DNA of 30,694 nucleotides from DASCNA01 sp036011305 (GTDB lineage: Bacteria > Verrucomicrobiota > Lentisphaeria > Victivallales > GWF2-38-69): assembly GCA_036011305.1 (NCBI GenBank), contig DASCNA010000001.1, forward strand, positions 1 to 30,694, given 5' to 3'. The position numbers and the translations under genes are program-made. The notes beneath the pieces were generated by a model, which had not been told where the DNA came from, ran no database searches, and worked only from the letters and a program-made list of their open reading frames with translations. Below are positions 15,968 through 24,334 of the stretch, piece after piece. How positions within the stretch are numbered: position 1 is the first letter of the stretch; each line of letters begins with the position of its first letter.

Positions 15968-17380
15968 ATGCATAAAAAATATATACATATATTATTACTA
16001 ATACTTTGTATTTCTGCTTATTTCAATGCTGAACTAAATGCTAACTCAAATAATACAAGAGAAATAACAATCTATGCTACCAGTGATATTCATGGAAATC
16101 TGTTAAGCAAAAAAGGAGGCTTGCTGAAACTCGCCACCCTGCTTAAAAAAGAAATTAATATATCAGGTGGAATTAATAAATGCCTTATCATTGATTGCGG
16201 AGACACATTACATGGTTCAATTGAATCAACACTGTCAAAAGGGGAAATTATAAAAAAAATATTAAATTATTTAAGTTATGAAGTTTTTGTCCCTGGAAAT
16301 CATGATTTAGAATACGGGACTAGAGTTTTAACTGGTGTAATAAATAATCTTAACGCAGATTCATTAGCAGCAAATTTAGAACTTAAAAACGAACGTCCCA
16401 AAAAACTGTATGATTGGAAAATATATATAAAAAACGGTTTAAAAATTGCAGTTATTGGATTAACGTTCCCTTTTATAGATCACTGGATGTATCATACTGA
16501 AAAAGATTCTTTCAATATAAAAGAGACAAATGAAATCTTAAGCACTGTCCTGTCCAAAGTAATTAAAACTTCTCCTGATTTAATTGTTTTAGCTATACAT
16601 AGCGGCTTATATGGTTCATATAAGTTCGATTATAAGCAGGGAATCAAGGCAATTGCATCAAATTACCCGGAGATAGATATAATTATTGGAGGGCATACAC
16701 ATAAATTATATTCGGGAGAGGTATTAAAAAATAATATTTATTATATACAGCCTGGCAGTAAAGCTGAGTATTTATCTAAAACAACAGTTAAGTATAATAT
16801 TAAAAATAATTCTAAAGCAATAACTTCCGAACTGCTGCCTGTAGGTTCATGTAACATTGATTCATTATTATCAAAAAAACTGGAAGTTCAACTTAATAAA
16901 ATAAAAGAGAAGAAATCTGAAAAAATTGCCTTTATTCCAGGAAATCGAAAAATTAACTTTAACAAACTTGTGGCTGAAATAATGGGAAAGTGTACAAAAT
17001 CTGATGCTGCAATTTACAATTTAAGTTATTCAAGGAAATATTTAAAAGGAAGTGTTACATATAAAACAATATACAATTCTATTAAATATGAAGACAGTAT
17101 TATTATTCTTCATTTATCAGTTAAAGAGTTTAATAGTATAGTTGATGAAATCATTGGATATAAAAATAAAAAAGCTAAATACAAGGGATTTAATTCCTGG
17201 GGAATTCCAGTGAAAAAAAACAAAAAAATAACTTTAGCTATAACGTCATACTATGCGGCTGGAGCCAGAGGTAAATTCCCAATAATGAAAAAACTTGCTG
17301 CTCTCAAAGGCAGAAACAGTAAAGTGCATCTAAGAAAAGCAGTTATAGATTATTTAAAGAAAAAGTTTCCTGTCAAATAA
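15968..17380 (+). CDS. Exported metallophosphoesterase, 5'-nucleotidase (UshA-like) family
   Basis: 470 residues from the ATG at 15968, chosen because it begins a good signal peptide (MHKKYIHILLLILCISAYF, cleavage near residue 25). No Shine-Dalgarno site is visible. Metallophosphatase motifs follow in order: D40 and H42 in TSDIHGN, D79 in DCGDTLHG, GNHDLEYG, AIHSGLYG and GGHTHKLYSG. These are the two-metal site of the calcineurin-like fold. The C-terminal half (from about residue 320) corresponds to the substrate-binding 5'-nucleotidase domain, though without a strong adenine-stacking motif that I can name. It probably removes phosphate from nucleotides or similar esters in the periplasm. AT-rich codon use is like its neighbours. 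Followed by leuS after 115 bases. Confidence 0.87.
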   Translation: MHKKYIHILLLILCISAYFNAELNANSNNTREITIYATSDIHGNLLSKKGGLLKLATLLKKEINISGGINKCLIIDCGDTLHGSIESTLSKGEIIKKILNYLSYEVFVPGNHDLEYGTRVLTGVINNLNADSLAANLELKNERPKKLYDWKIYIKNGLKIAVIGLTFPFIDHWMYHTEKDSFNIKETNEILSTVLSKVIKTSPDLIVLAIHSGLYGSYKFDYKQGIKAIASNYPEIDIIIGGHTHKLYSGEVLKNNIYYIQPGSKAEYLSKTTVKYNIKNNSKAITSELLPVGSCNIDSLLSKKLEVQLNKIKEKKSEKIAFIPGNRKINFNKLVAEIMGKCTKSDAAIYNLSYSRKYLKGSVTYKTIYNSIKYEDSIIILHLSVKEFNSIVDEIIGYKNKKAKYKGFNSWGIPVKKNKKITLAITSYYAAGARGKFPIMKKLAALKGRNSKVHLRKAVIDYLKKKFPVK

Positions 17381-17418
17381 CAGTTTTAAGTTTATGTATA
17401 ATATTTTCAGTTATAAGG

Positions 17419-17446
17419 TTAACAAGCAGAATATTTGTGGTATTGT
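17419..17446 (+). promoter_or_regulatory. Candidate promoter upstream of leuS
   Basis: TTAACA at 17419-17424 (5 of 6 to the -35 consensus), a 16-base spacer and TATTGT at 17441-17446 (4 of 6), ending 49 bases before the leuS ATG. Weak -10 element. Confidence 0.28.
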
Positions 17447-17495
17447 ATACGTTTATTTAACTTACTAATATTTATTAAATTTTGGAATAGTTGTT

Positions 17496-20060
17496 ATGTC
17501 AGAAAAAGAGTATGATTTTAAAAATATAGAAAAAAAATGGCAGAAATACTGGGAAAAGAATAGGACATTCAAAACTCCTGACTGTATAGATAAACCTAAA
17601 TATTATGCATTGGATATGTTTCCGTACCCGAGTGGGGCAGGATTGCATGTCGGTCATCCTGAAAGCTATACTGCAACAGATATAATCTGCAGATATAAAA
17701 GAATGAACGGATTTAATGTTCTGCATCCTATGGGATGGGATGCTTTTGGATTACCCGCAGAGCAGTACGCTATTGAAACAGGTACACATCCTGCAGTAAC
17801 AACGAAAAAAAATATTGAAAATTTTAAAAGACAGCTTAAATCTTTAGGTTTTAGTTATGATTGGGATCGTGAAGTAAACACTACTGACGAAAAATACTAT
17901 AAATGGACACAATGGATATTTATTCAGCTTTATAATAAAGGTTTGGCTTATATTGATGAAGTTCCTGTAAATTGGTGCCCAGCATTAGGAACTGTTCTTG
18001 CTAATGAAGAGGTTATAGACGGCAAAAGTGAACGTGGTAGTCATGATGTTGTAAGAAAACCTATGAGGCAGTGGATGCTGAAAATAACAGAATATGCTGA
18101 AGAGCTTCTCGAAGGGTTGGATGATCTTGACTGGTCTGAAGGTTTAAAGGAGATGCAGAGAAACTGGATAGGCAAATCCACAGGCGCAAATGTACATTTC
18201 AGTGTAGAAAACTGCGCTGAAAAAATAGAAGTTTATACTACCAGACCTGATACTCTTTTTGGTGCTACCTATATGGTTTTAGCTCCTGAACATCATTTAG
18301 TAAATAAGATAACTATTGACAGCCAAAAAAATGAAGTAAGCGCTTATATAGAGCATGCTGCTAAAATGAGTGAACTGGAACGAACAGGTCTGAATAAAGA
18401 TAAAACCGGGGCATTTACAGGAACATATGCTATAAATCCTGTTAATAACACAAAAATACCGATTTGGATTGCAGATTATGTTATGGTCAGCTATGGAACT
18501 GGAGCAATTATGGCAGTTCCATGTCATGATACAAGGGACTTTGAATTTGCCAGCAAGTTTAAAATTAAGATAAAATGTATTATTTCTCCAGATAAAAAAG
18601 AGGCAAAATCAGAAGGAGCCGATGTTGATAAAATTCTGGAAGGTAAAGAGTGCTGGACTGGTAATGGAAAAATGGTTCATTCTTCAAACAGTGATGGCCT
18701 TGATATTAACGGTCTTGAAGTAAAAGATTCAAAAAGAAAAACTATTGATTGGCTGGAGTCTAAAAATATCGGAAACGGCACAGTTAATTACAAAATAAGA
18801 GATTGGCTGTTCAGCAGGCAGAGATACTGGGGCGAACCATTTCCTGTTATCCACATGGAGGATGGTTCAATGCAATTAGTCCCTGAAAATGAATTACCTT
18901 TAGTTTTGCCGAAAACTGATAATTTTAAACCTTCAGGAACTGGAGAGTCTCCTCTGGCAAATGCAGGTGAATGGTTAAATTATACTGATCCAAAAACAGG
19001 TAAAAAAGGTCGCAGAGAAACTAATACTATGCCTCAATGGGCCGGTTCATGCTGGTACTATTTAAGATATATTGATGCCATAAACGATGAAGTTGCATGG
19101 GATAAGGAGAAAGAAAAATACTGGATGCCTGTAGATCTCTATATCGGTGGTGCTGAGCATGCTGTCCTTCATTTATTATATGCACGTTTTTGGCACAAAG
19201 TTCTTTATGATTTGGGCTATGTTTCAACAAAAGAGCCTTTTCAGAAACTTATTAATCAGGGAACTATTTTAGGAATTTCATACAAAGATCAGCGCGGAGT
19301 TCTTGTTCCTTCAGATAAAGTTGAAAATAAAAAAGGTAAATTTTATCACAAAGAAACCTGTGAAGAATTAACAGAATTTCCAGCTAAAATGTCAAAGTCA
19401 TTAAAAAATGTTGTAAATCCTGATGATATCGTTAATGAATATGGAGCTGACAGTTTACGTCTTTATGAAATGTTTATGGGACCGCTTGAAGCCACTAAAC
19501 CATGGAATACTGCTGGAGTTGAAGGTGTTTACCGTTTCCTTAAAAAATCTTGGAGGATGATAAATAATTTTAATTTTACTGATGCTGAATTAAGTAGAAA
19601 ACAGCTATCAATACTGCATTCAACAATTAGAAAAGTAACCGAAGATACTGAAACTTTAAATTTTAATACTGCAATCAGCCAGATGATGGTATTTATCAAT
19701 GAATTCAGTAAAACTGACCAGGTTCCAAAATATGTAGCTGAAATTTATATTAAGCTTCTAACACCTTACGCACCACATATCTGTGAAGAGATGTGGGAAA
19801 TTATAAAATCAAGTGGAGATTTGACTTATAGCAACTGGCCTGAGTTTGATGAAAAGTATTTAAAAGAAGAAGAAGTAGAAGTATTAGTTCAAGTTCTTGG
19901 TAAACCAAAAGCAAGAATTATGATGTCTCCTAACGCCACAAATGATGAAATGCAGGATATTGCGCTTCAAGATGATAATGTTATCGAAGCGGTTGAAGGT
20001 AAAACTGTGAGAAAAGTTATATGTGTGCCAGGAAGGCTTGTTAATATAGTAGCAAATTAA
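17496..20060 (+). CDS. leuS: Leucyl-tRNA synthetase
   Basis: 854 residues; charges tRNA-Leu with leucine. Class I signatures: HVGH at 51-54 (FPYPSGAGLHVGHPESYTATD region) and KMSKS at 631-635. The CP1 editing domain (about 220-420) has TTRPDTLFGATYMVLAPEH and GTGAIMAVPCHDTRDFEFA, so it should clear mischarged amino acids. The usual AHDxRD editing segment reads CHDTRD here, with the key Asp kept. The anticodon-binding and C-terminal domains are complete (PYAPHICEEMWE; final VPGRLVNIVAN). Length is normal for bacteria. The ATG has only a weak GGAATAG upstream. The intergenic region after it (20061-20179) has a GTTGAAAGTT / AACTTTTAAC dyad but no T tract. Confidence 0.98.
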   Translation: MSEKEYDFKNIEKKWQKYWEKNRTFKTPDCIDKPKYYALDMFPYPSGAGLHVGHPESYTATDIICRYKRMNGFNVLHPMGWDAFGLPAEQYAIETGTHPAVTTKKNIENFKRQLKSLGFSYDWDREVNTTDEKYYKWTQWIFIQLYNKGLAYIDEVPVNWCPALGTVLANEEVIDGKSERGSHDVVRKPMRQWMLKITEYAEELLEGLDDLDWSEGLKEMQRNWIGKSTGANVHFSVENCAEKIEVYTTRPDTLFGATYMVLAPEHHLVNKITIDSQKNEVSAYIEHAAKMSELERTGLNKDKTGAFTGTYAINPVNNTKIPIWIADYVMVSYGTGAIMAVPCHDTRDFEFASKFKIKIKCIISPDKKEAKSEGADVDKILEGKECWTGNGKMVHSSNSDGLDINGLEVKDSKRKTIDWLESKNIGNGTVNYKIRDWLFSRQRYWGEPFPVIHMEDGSMQLVPENELPLVLPKTDNFKPSGTGESPLANAGEWLNYTDPKTGKKGRRETNTMPQWAGSCWYYLRYIDAINDEVAWDKEKEKYWMPVDLYIGGAEHAVLHLLYARFWHKVLYDLGYVSTKEPFQKLINQGTILGISYKDQRGVLVPSDKVENKKGKFYHKETCEELTEFPAKMSKSLKNVVNPDDIVNEYGADSLRLYEMFMGPLEATKPWNTAGVEGVYRFLKKSWRMINNFNFTDAELSRKQLSILHSTIRKVTEDTETLNFNTAISQMMVFINEFSKTDQVPKYVAEIYIKLLTPYAPHICEEMWEIIKSSGDLTYSNWPEFDEKYLKEEEVEVLVQVLGKPKARIMMSPNATNDEMQDIALQDDNVIEAVEGKTVRKVICVPGRLVNIVAN

Positions 20061-20179
20061 TAGTATAGTTATTAAGGTGATAAGGTTGAAAGTTTTTCAT
20101 GTTCAAAAAACCTGTAACTTTTAACTTGATAAGCCTTTAAGTTGCATACAGTGCACTAAAAAACCGGTTAATTTTATTT

Positions 20180-20794
20180 ATGAATTTATATATCTTTGAT
20201 TTTGATGGAACAATCGCAGACAGTTATCCTGTTGTTGTTGATATTATAAAAAAATATTATAAATCATTAGGTATTAAAGATATAAGCAGTTTTGAAGAAG
20301 AGCGAATAAGAAATATGTCTTCTAAACAGATTATTAAAAACTTATCAATTCCGTATTATAAAATACCATCCTTTGTTTCTAAAATAAGAAAAATGTTAAA
20401 ATCAGAAATCGAAAGAATTAATATGATTTCTGGTGTCAGTGATATGCTATTCGAACTAAACAAAGAAAATAAATTAATAGTTTTAACTTCCAATTCTGAG
20501 GGGAATGTAAAATATTTCTGTCGAAAGTTCAATATTGATTTTTTTGATCAAATTAACACGGAAAGGTCGCTATTTGGAAAAGCAGATATTATAAGAAAAA
20601 TAATAAAAAATGATAATGCTCAATATAATGGAATATATTATATAGGAGATGAAACAAGAGATATTGATGCAGCAAAGAAAGCCGGAATTAAATCTGTGGC
20701 AGTAAGCTGGGGATATTCGCATAGAGATATTCTGGAAAAACATAATCCTGATTTTATTATCAATTCACCAAAAGAACTTTTGGATATAATTTGA
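20180..20794 (+). CDS. HAD-superfamily phosphatase, phosphoglycolate phosphatase-like
   Basis: 204 residues. HAD motif I is FDFDGTIADS (nucleophile D7, general acid D9), motif II is VLTSNS, the motif III Lys lies near FGKADIIRK, and motif IV is YIGDETRDIDAAKKAG. The helical cap between motifs I and II fits subfamily I with a small cap, as in Gph and PpaX-type enzymes. It probably hydrolyses a small phosphate ester such as 2-phosphoglycolate; the substrate is not certain. No Shine-Dalgarno site is visible. Its TGA stop overlaps the ATG of the PHP gene by one base (TGATG), so the two should be translationally coupled. Confidence 0.88.
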   Translation: MNLYIFDFDGTIADSYPVVVDIIKKYYKSLGIKDISSFEEERIRNMSSKQIIKNLSIPYYKIPSFVSKIRKMLKSEIERINMISGVSDMLFELNKENKLIVLTSNSEGNVKYFCRKFNIDFFDQINTERSLFGKADIIRKIIKNDNAQYNGIYYIGDETRDIDAAKKAGIKSVAVSWGYSHRDILEKHNPDFIINSPKELLDII

Positions 20795-21663
20795 TGAAAT
20801 ATATTGACTTACATACACATAGTACTGCATCAGACGGAACTTATACTCCATCTGAAATTATTAAAATTTCAGAAGGAAAGAAATTATCAGCTGTAGCGCT
20901 TACTGATCATGATACACTTAACGGATTAGATGAATTTTTGGAATATTCAGAATCATCTTCTGTGATAGCAATTCCCGGCATAGAAATAGCGGCAAACTGG
21001 AATTATAAGGAGATTCACATTTTAGGTTATTGGGTTTCCAGTTCAAATGATACTTTAAATAATCTTCTACAGGAAGTCAGAAAAAACAGAAATCAACGAA
21101 ATATTAATATTGTTGAGAAACTTAATTCAAACGGTTTAGATATAACAATCAACGAAATTGAAAAAGTAGCAAAAGGAGAAAGTATTGGAAGACCTCATAT
21201 TGCTTCGGTTCTTGTGGAAAAAGGTTATTATAATACTATTAAAGATGTTTTCAGTACATGTCTAGCAAGGGGTGGAAGTGGATATCAACCGAGAATTCTT
21301 CCTGATCCAAGAACTGCTATTGATGCAATACATCAAGCTGGAGGAATTGCATTTTGGGCTCATTCAATGCATCGAAGTAAATCATTAAGCAAATATAAAA
21401 ACCTAAAATCAGATATTATTGAGTTAACTAATATGGGAATGGATGGAATAGAGGCATATTATTCCGAATATTCATATAATCAACAGACAAAACTTTTGAA
21501 ATATGCGAAAGAGCTGGATATCCCTGTATCGGGAGGTAGTGATTTTCATGGAACTAACCAACCATCTATAGAAATGGGTGTAGGAACAGGCAATTTAAAA
21601 GTTCCTGCCAGTGTACTAGATAATCTTATAAATTATTATTCAGGAAAATATAAAATTAGCTAA
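20794..21663 (+). CDS. PHP-domain phosphoesterase (nucleoside 3',5'-bisphosphate phosphatase/RNase AM-like)
   Basis: 289 residues, starting at the ATG that overlaps the stop of the HAD gene. Metal-binding motifs of the PHP fold: H7 and H9 in DLHTHSTASDGT, ALTDHDTLNGLDE near 34, E in PGIEIAANW, the HILGY segment, H in GRPHIA, AFWAHSMH, and SGSDFH-like GGSDFHGTN near 250. Length and motif order match the YciV/RNase AM group, which degrades short RNA 5' ends or removes the 3' phosphate from nucleoside bisphosphates. DNA polymerase X or histidinol phosphatase roles are less likely given the length. Coupling to the HAD phosphatase suggests linked nucleotide or phosphate-ester turnover. Confidence 0.87.
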   Translation: MKYIDLHTHSTASDGTYTPSEIIKISEGKKLSAVALTDHDTLNGLDEFLEYSESSSVIAIPGIEIAANWNYKEIHILGYWVSSSNDTLNNLLQEVRKNRNQRNINIVEKLNSNGLDITINEIEKVAKGESIGRPHIASVLVEKGYYNTIKDVFSTCLARGGSGYQPRILPDPRTAIDAIHQAGGIAFWAHSMHRSKSLSKYKNLKSDIIELTNMGMDGIEAYYSEYSYNQQTKLLKYAKELDIPVSGGSDFHGTNQPSIEMGVGTGNLKVPASVLDNLINYYSGKYKIS

Positions 21664-21701
21664 AATTTGACTATTGATTCTTCATTTCTAAGTTTAAATA
21701 C

Positions 21702-21884
21702 TTAATATCTTAGGCTATTGCCGATGGTTGGTCTCAATTCACTTGCTGTAGGCCTGTTATGTGGAAGCAAACTGATGCCGTTTCGCTCCTGAGGGCTTTG
21801 GTTACAGGCTGAACAGACTAATGTTATGGTCGATAATATGCCTATTAGTTTTAAGATATTAAAAAGCTTGCTAAATATATTCAT
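21702..21884 (-). CDS. Small putative lipoprotein, 60 residues
   Basis: MNIFSKLFNILKLIGILSTI begins a lipoprotein signal peptide ending in LVCSAC. C27 is the likely lipidated residue, with C24 as an alternative. The mature part is only about 34 residues (NQSPQERNGISLLPHNRPTA onward) and has no recognised fold. The ATG follows the TAA of the upstream 435-residue gene with no gap, and the AAAGGA site is inside that gene, so translation is surely coupled. It may anchor or accompany that coiled-coil protein in the envelope. Function unknown. Confidence 0.65.
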   Translation of the reverse strand: MNIFSKLFNILKLIGILSTITLVCSACNQSPQERNGISLLPHNRPTASELRPTIGNSLRY

Positions 21885-23192
21885 TTATTTTTTATCCTTT
21901 TCTGGTTTTTCTATATCAGGTTGTGATGTTGTTGCAGATTTATCTTCTTCCGGGAAAAATACGCTGTCACCAACTTTTATTGTCTCGGTTGCAGGGAAAA
22001 TGATATTGGCAACAGTGTATTTACTGTAAACATTTACTATTTTTGCTTTTGCAAGAAATTTATTTCCTCTTACGATGTAAATTTCTTTATCCCTAGGCAT
22101 TGGTACAATAACAGGTTTTTCTTTCCCGTCAATATTAGTAATTATAGTATTGTGTGTACCAAGATCTACTATTATAAATCCCCATTTGGAGTTGTAATCA
22201 ACAACTTTACCTTTGAGCTCATGATATAATTCTGGATAATTGGTTCTTTTTTTAGTTTTTATTTTTTTGTTATTTTCATGAGCTGCAGACTCTGTTCCTT
22301 GAGCTAGGTTCGGGTTATACGTTCTTTTCAGATTATTAGCTTCCGTTTTTAATTTTACTATCTCATCTTGTTGAGTATTAATTATCTCACGAAGAGCTCT
22401 AACGTTAACTGTTTCACCTGAAGATGTTTTTTCAAGTGATTTAATTTTAGCATTTTTTTCTATTAATTTTGAGTTTAAGTCAGTAATTTTGTTATTTATG
22501 GTGCGGGCTGTTTCTGCAATAGATTTAATCGTAACAGAAAGTGAGTTTAATTTTTTATTATCACTCTTAAATTTGTTTATATCTATTTTTCCTCCAATTG
22601 CAGAAGAAATATTTATAATAGCTGTCATTAACTGATCATTTCTGATATTAACTTTATTTATTATTTTCAGTAATGCATCACAACTGTTTTTAGTAGTTGA
22701 TAAATTATCAAATTCAGAAGATTTAAACTCCCTGGGAAGCATTAAGCTGTCAGCACTTTCCTTAAGTGTAAGAGAAAGTAAATTACGCTGATCAATAATC
22801 CCTTTAGCCTGTTTGCTAAAAGTTCTCAATAGAATATTTAGATCATTTTGTTTTAAGAGATTTTCTATACTTAACTGTCTGGAAAATTTAGTTCCTGATC
22901 CTTTGTCTAAGGTAAATGAATTACGGTTTATGTATTCTGCCATTAATTTATTTTTTGAGTTGATTTGCTTTGCTTTTTGAACAATCTGCGTAAGCATTAC
23001 AACTGAAATAATTGCAATAATAAAAATCAGAATGAAAATAATTTTAAAAATCAAATTATGATTTAAGTTGTTTTTGCTTCGGGAGATCCTGGGTTTCAAT
23101 AATTTTTTCTCTTTTTTAACCGATTCAGAATTAGTTGAATTGTTAGCACTTTTGACTTTATCAGTTTTGTTCTTTTTTAAAGTAAACTTCAT
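21885..23192 (-). CDS. Membrane-anchored coiled-coil protein with C-terminal beta domain
   Basis: 435 residues; no named family recognised. A lysine-rich cytoplasmic tail (1-45) is followed by one transmembrane segment (about 47-69, NLIFKIIFILIFIIAIISVV). Then comes a long helical region with coiled-coil character (about 75-295: many N, K, I and L heptads, including ALREIINTQQDEIVKLKTEA) and a Lys-rich linker near 300-318. The C-terminal domain (about 320-425) contains GKVVDYNSKWGFIIVDLG, then short beta-like segments and KVGDSVFFPEED. This resembles small barrel domains of the FlgT C-terminal type, from memory. Topology would put coil and barrel outside the inner membrane. AAGGA precedes the ATG. 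It is coupled to a small lipoprotein and divergent from an FHA membrane protein. Confidence 0.75.
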   Translation of the reverse strand: MKFTLKKNKTDKVKSANNSTNSESVKKEKKLLKPRISRSKNNLNHNLIFKIIFILIFIIAIISVVMLTQIVQKAKQINSKNKLMAEYINRNSFTLDKGSGTKFSRQLSIENLLKQNDLNILLRTFSKQAKGIIDQRNLLSLTLKESADSLMLPREFKSSEFDNLSTTKNSCDALLKIINKVNIRNDQLMTAIINISSAIGGKIDINKFKSDNKKLNSLSVTIKSIAETARTINNKITDLNSKLIEKNAKIKSLEKTSSGETVNVRALREIINTQQDEIVKLKTEANNLKRTYNPNLAQGTESAAHENNKKIKTKKRTNYPELYHELKGKVVDYNSKWGFIIVDLGTHNTIITNIDGKEKPVIVPMPRDKEIYIVRGNKFLAKAKIVNVYSKYTVANIIFPATETIKVGDSVFFPEEDKSATTSQPDIEKPEKDKK

Positions 23193-23499
23193 TTTAAAGT
23201 CCTTACATTACACTTCCGTTTGTTTGTACAAAGTCAGAATATGTATTTAATTATTCATATTATATATACATTTTATCCAAAATATAATATTCGGCAATAT
23301 TTCTAACGCTGGATAATATAAAAGAATAACTAAAAATTGTTTAATAATTACATCAGGCTTACCTTAAAATAATAAAATCGTGTATTAGTTTTATAAAAGT
23401 TTTTTGTTCATTACTTCTAAATGGGCAGCCATTGAAATATAATATGTAGTAAAATAGATTAATTATTGAATTTTCTCCCAAAGATTTTGAGGTTATTAT
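23193..23499. other. Divergent intergenic region, no gene seen
   Basis: 307 AT-rich bases between the coiled-coil and FHA-like genes. It must hold both promoters. A TATAAT at about 23437-23442 could serve the FHA gene, but I see no convincing -35 element. No short ORF with a ribosome binding site and no strong hairpin were found. Confidence 0.4.
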
Positions 23500-24309
23500 A
23501 TGTCATTTGTTTTAAAGAGAATTGAAACAGAAGATAGTGAAACAATACCACCTAGAGTTTTTACAGGTACTATAAGGATAGGTTCGGGAGATGACTGCGA
23601 CTTAGTAATAGACTCAAGAGAGGTGTTACCATTTCATTGCGAACTATACCATAGAGGATCTGAATATAGATTTGTCGCTGCTAATTCTGCTTTCGTCGAG
23701 ATTAATGGTGCAGAAGTTCTAAAATGGCCGGCTGTTTTACAGGATGCTGATGTTGTAACAATTGGTGATGCTAAATTTAGATTCCATATTTTACAGCAGA
23801 TAGCTAAAAGAAGCTGGAAGGCAAGTTTTTCGTCATATCTTGCAGTTTTTTTACTTGCGGCACTACTTATTTTTGAAGTTATAATTATGGTATGGCTTCC
23901 TTATAAACTAAACCACCAGAAAACTCTTGATCTGGCCGCAACAATACAGGGTATATACAGAACGATGGATGAACTTAGGATAAAAACCGGTAATATGAAA
24001 ATCAATAAAGAGGGAAATTTAGAATCAAGTATGAAAGAGATGCTAATGGGCTGCGAAAATAATATGGCGGCTTATTTAAGGCGTTATGGTGCTAGAATGG
24101 ACTGGAATCAGGCAAGAACTATCAGAAAAGATCTATATCAGCTAAAAAATATAGTTGACTCATGGGATAAATACAGTGGTGCTTATTCAAAAAAACTTTC
24201 TATAAATCCTAAAAAATATATTAATCTTTTGGCAGATAAACTGGAAGCCAAGGCAGTTAAAAATTATAAAAAAGAAGAAAGTAAAAAAATACTTAATGTT
24301 AATTTTTAG
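23500..24309 (+). CDS. FHA-like domain membrane protein
   Basis: 269 residues. Residues 5-96 have the forkhead-associated pattern: GTIRIGSGDDCDLVIDSREV, H46 in FHCELY, N69-G70, and LQDADVVTIGDAKFRF. The Arg of the usual GR motif is S29, and the Ser of SxxH is Leu (EVLPFHC), so classic phosphothreonine binding may be lost. One transmembrane segment (about 110-135) and a helical extracytoplasmic tail (about 136-265, with NMAAYLRRYGARMDWNQAR) follow. GAGG lies upstream of the ATG. FHA domains recruit partners, often Ser/Thr-kinase targets, but no kinase gene is in the window. It is divergent from the coiled-coil/lipoprotein pair and followed 25 bases later by the heptose kinase gene. Confidence 0.8.
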   Translation: MSFVLKRIETEDSETIPPRVFTGTIRIGSGDDCDLVIDSREVLPFHCELYHRGSEYRFVAANSAFVEINGAEVLKWPAVLQDADVVTIGDAKFRFHILQQIAKRSWKASFSSYLAVFLLAALLIFEVIIMVWLPYKLNHQKTLDLAATIQGIYRTMDELRIKTGNMKINKEGNLESSMKEMLMGCENNMAAYLRRYGARMDWNQARTIRKDLYQLKNIVDSWDKYSGAYSKKLSINPKKYINLLADKLEAKAVKNYKKEESKKILNVNF

Positions 24310-24334
24310 TATTTAAAGCAGAGAAACTTTGGAA

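Noticed and set aside
20061..20179. GTTGAAAGTT / AACTTTTAAC dyad after leuS as a terminator
   Set aside because: No T tract follows and the stem is weak with a 21-base loop.
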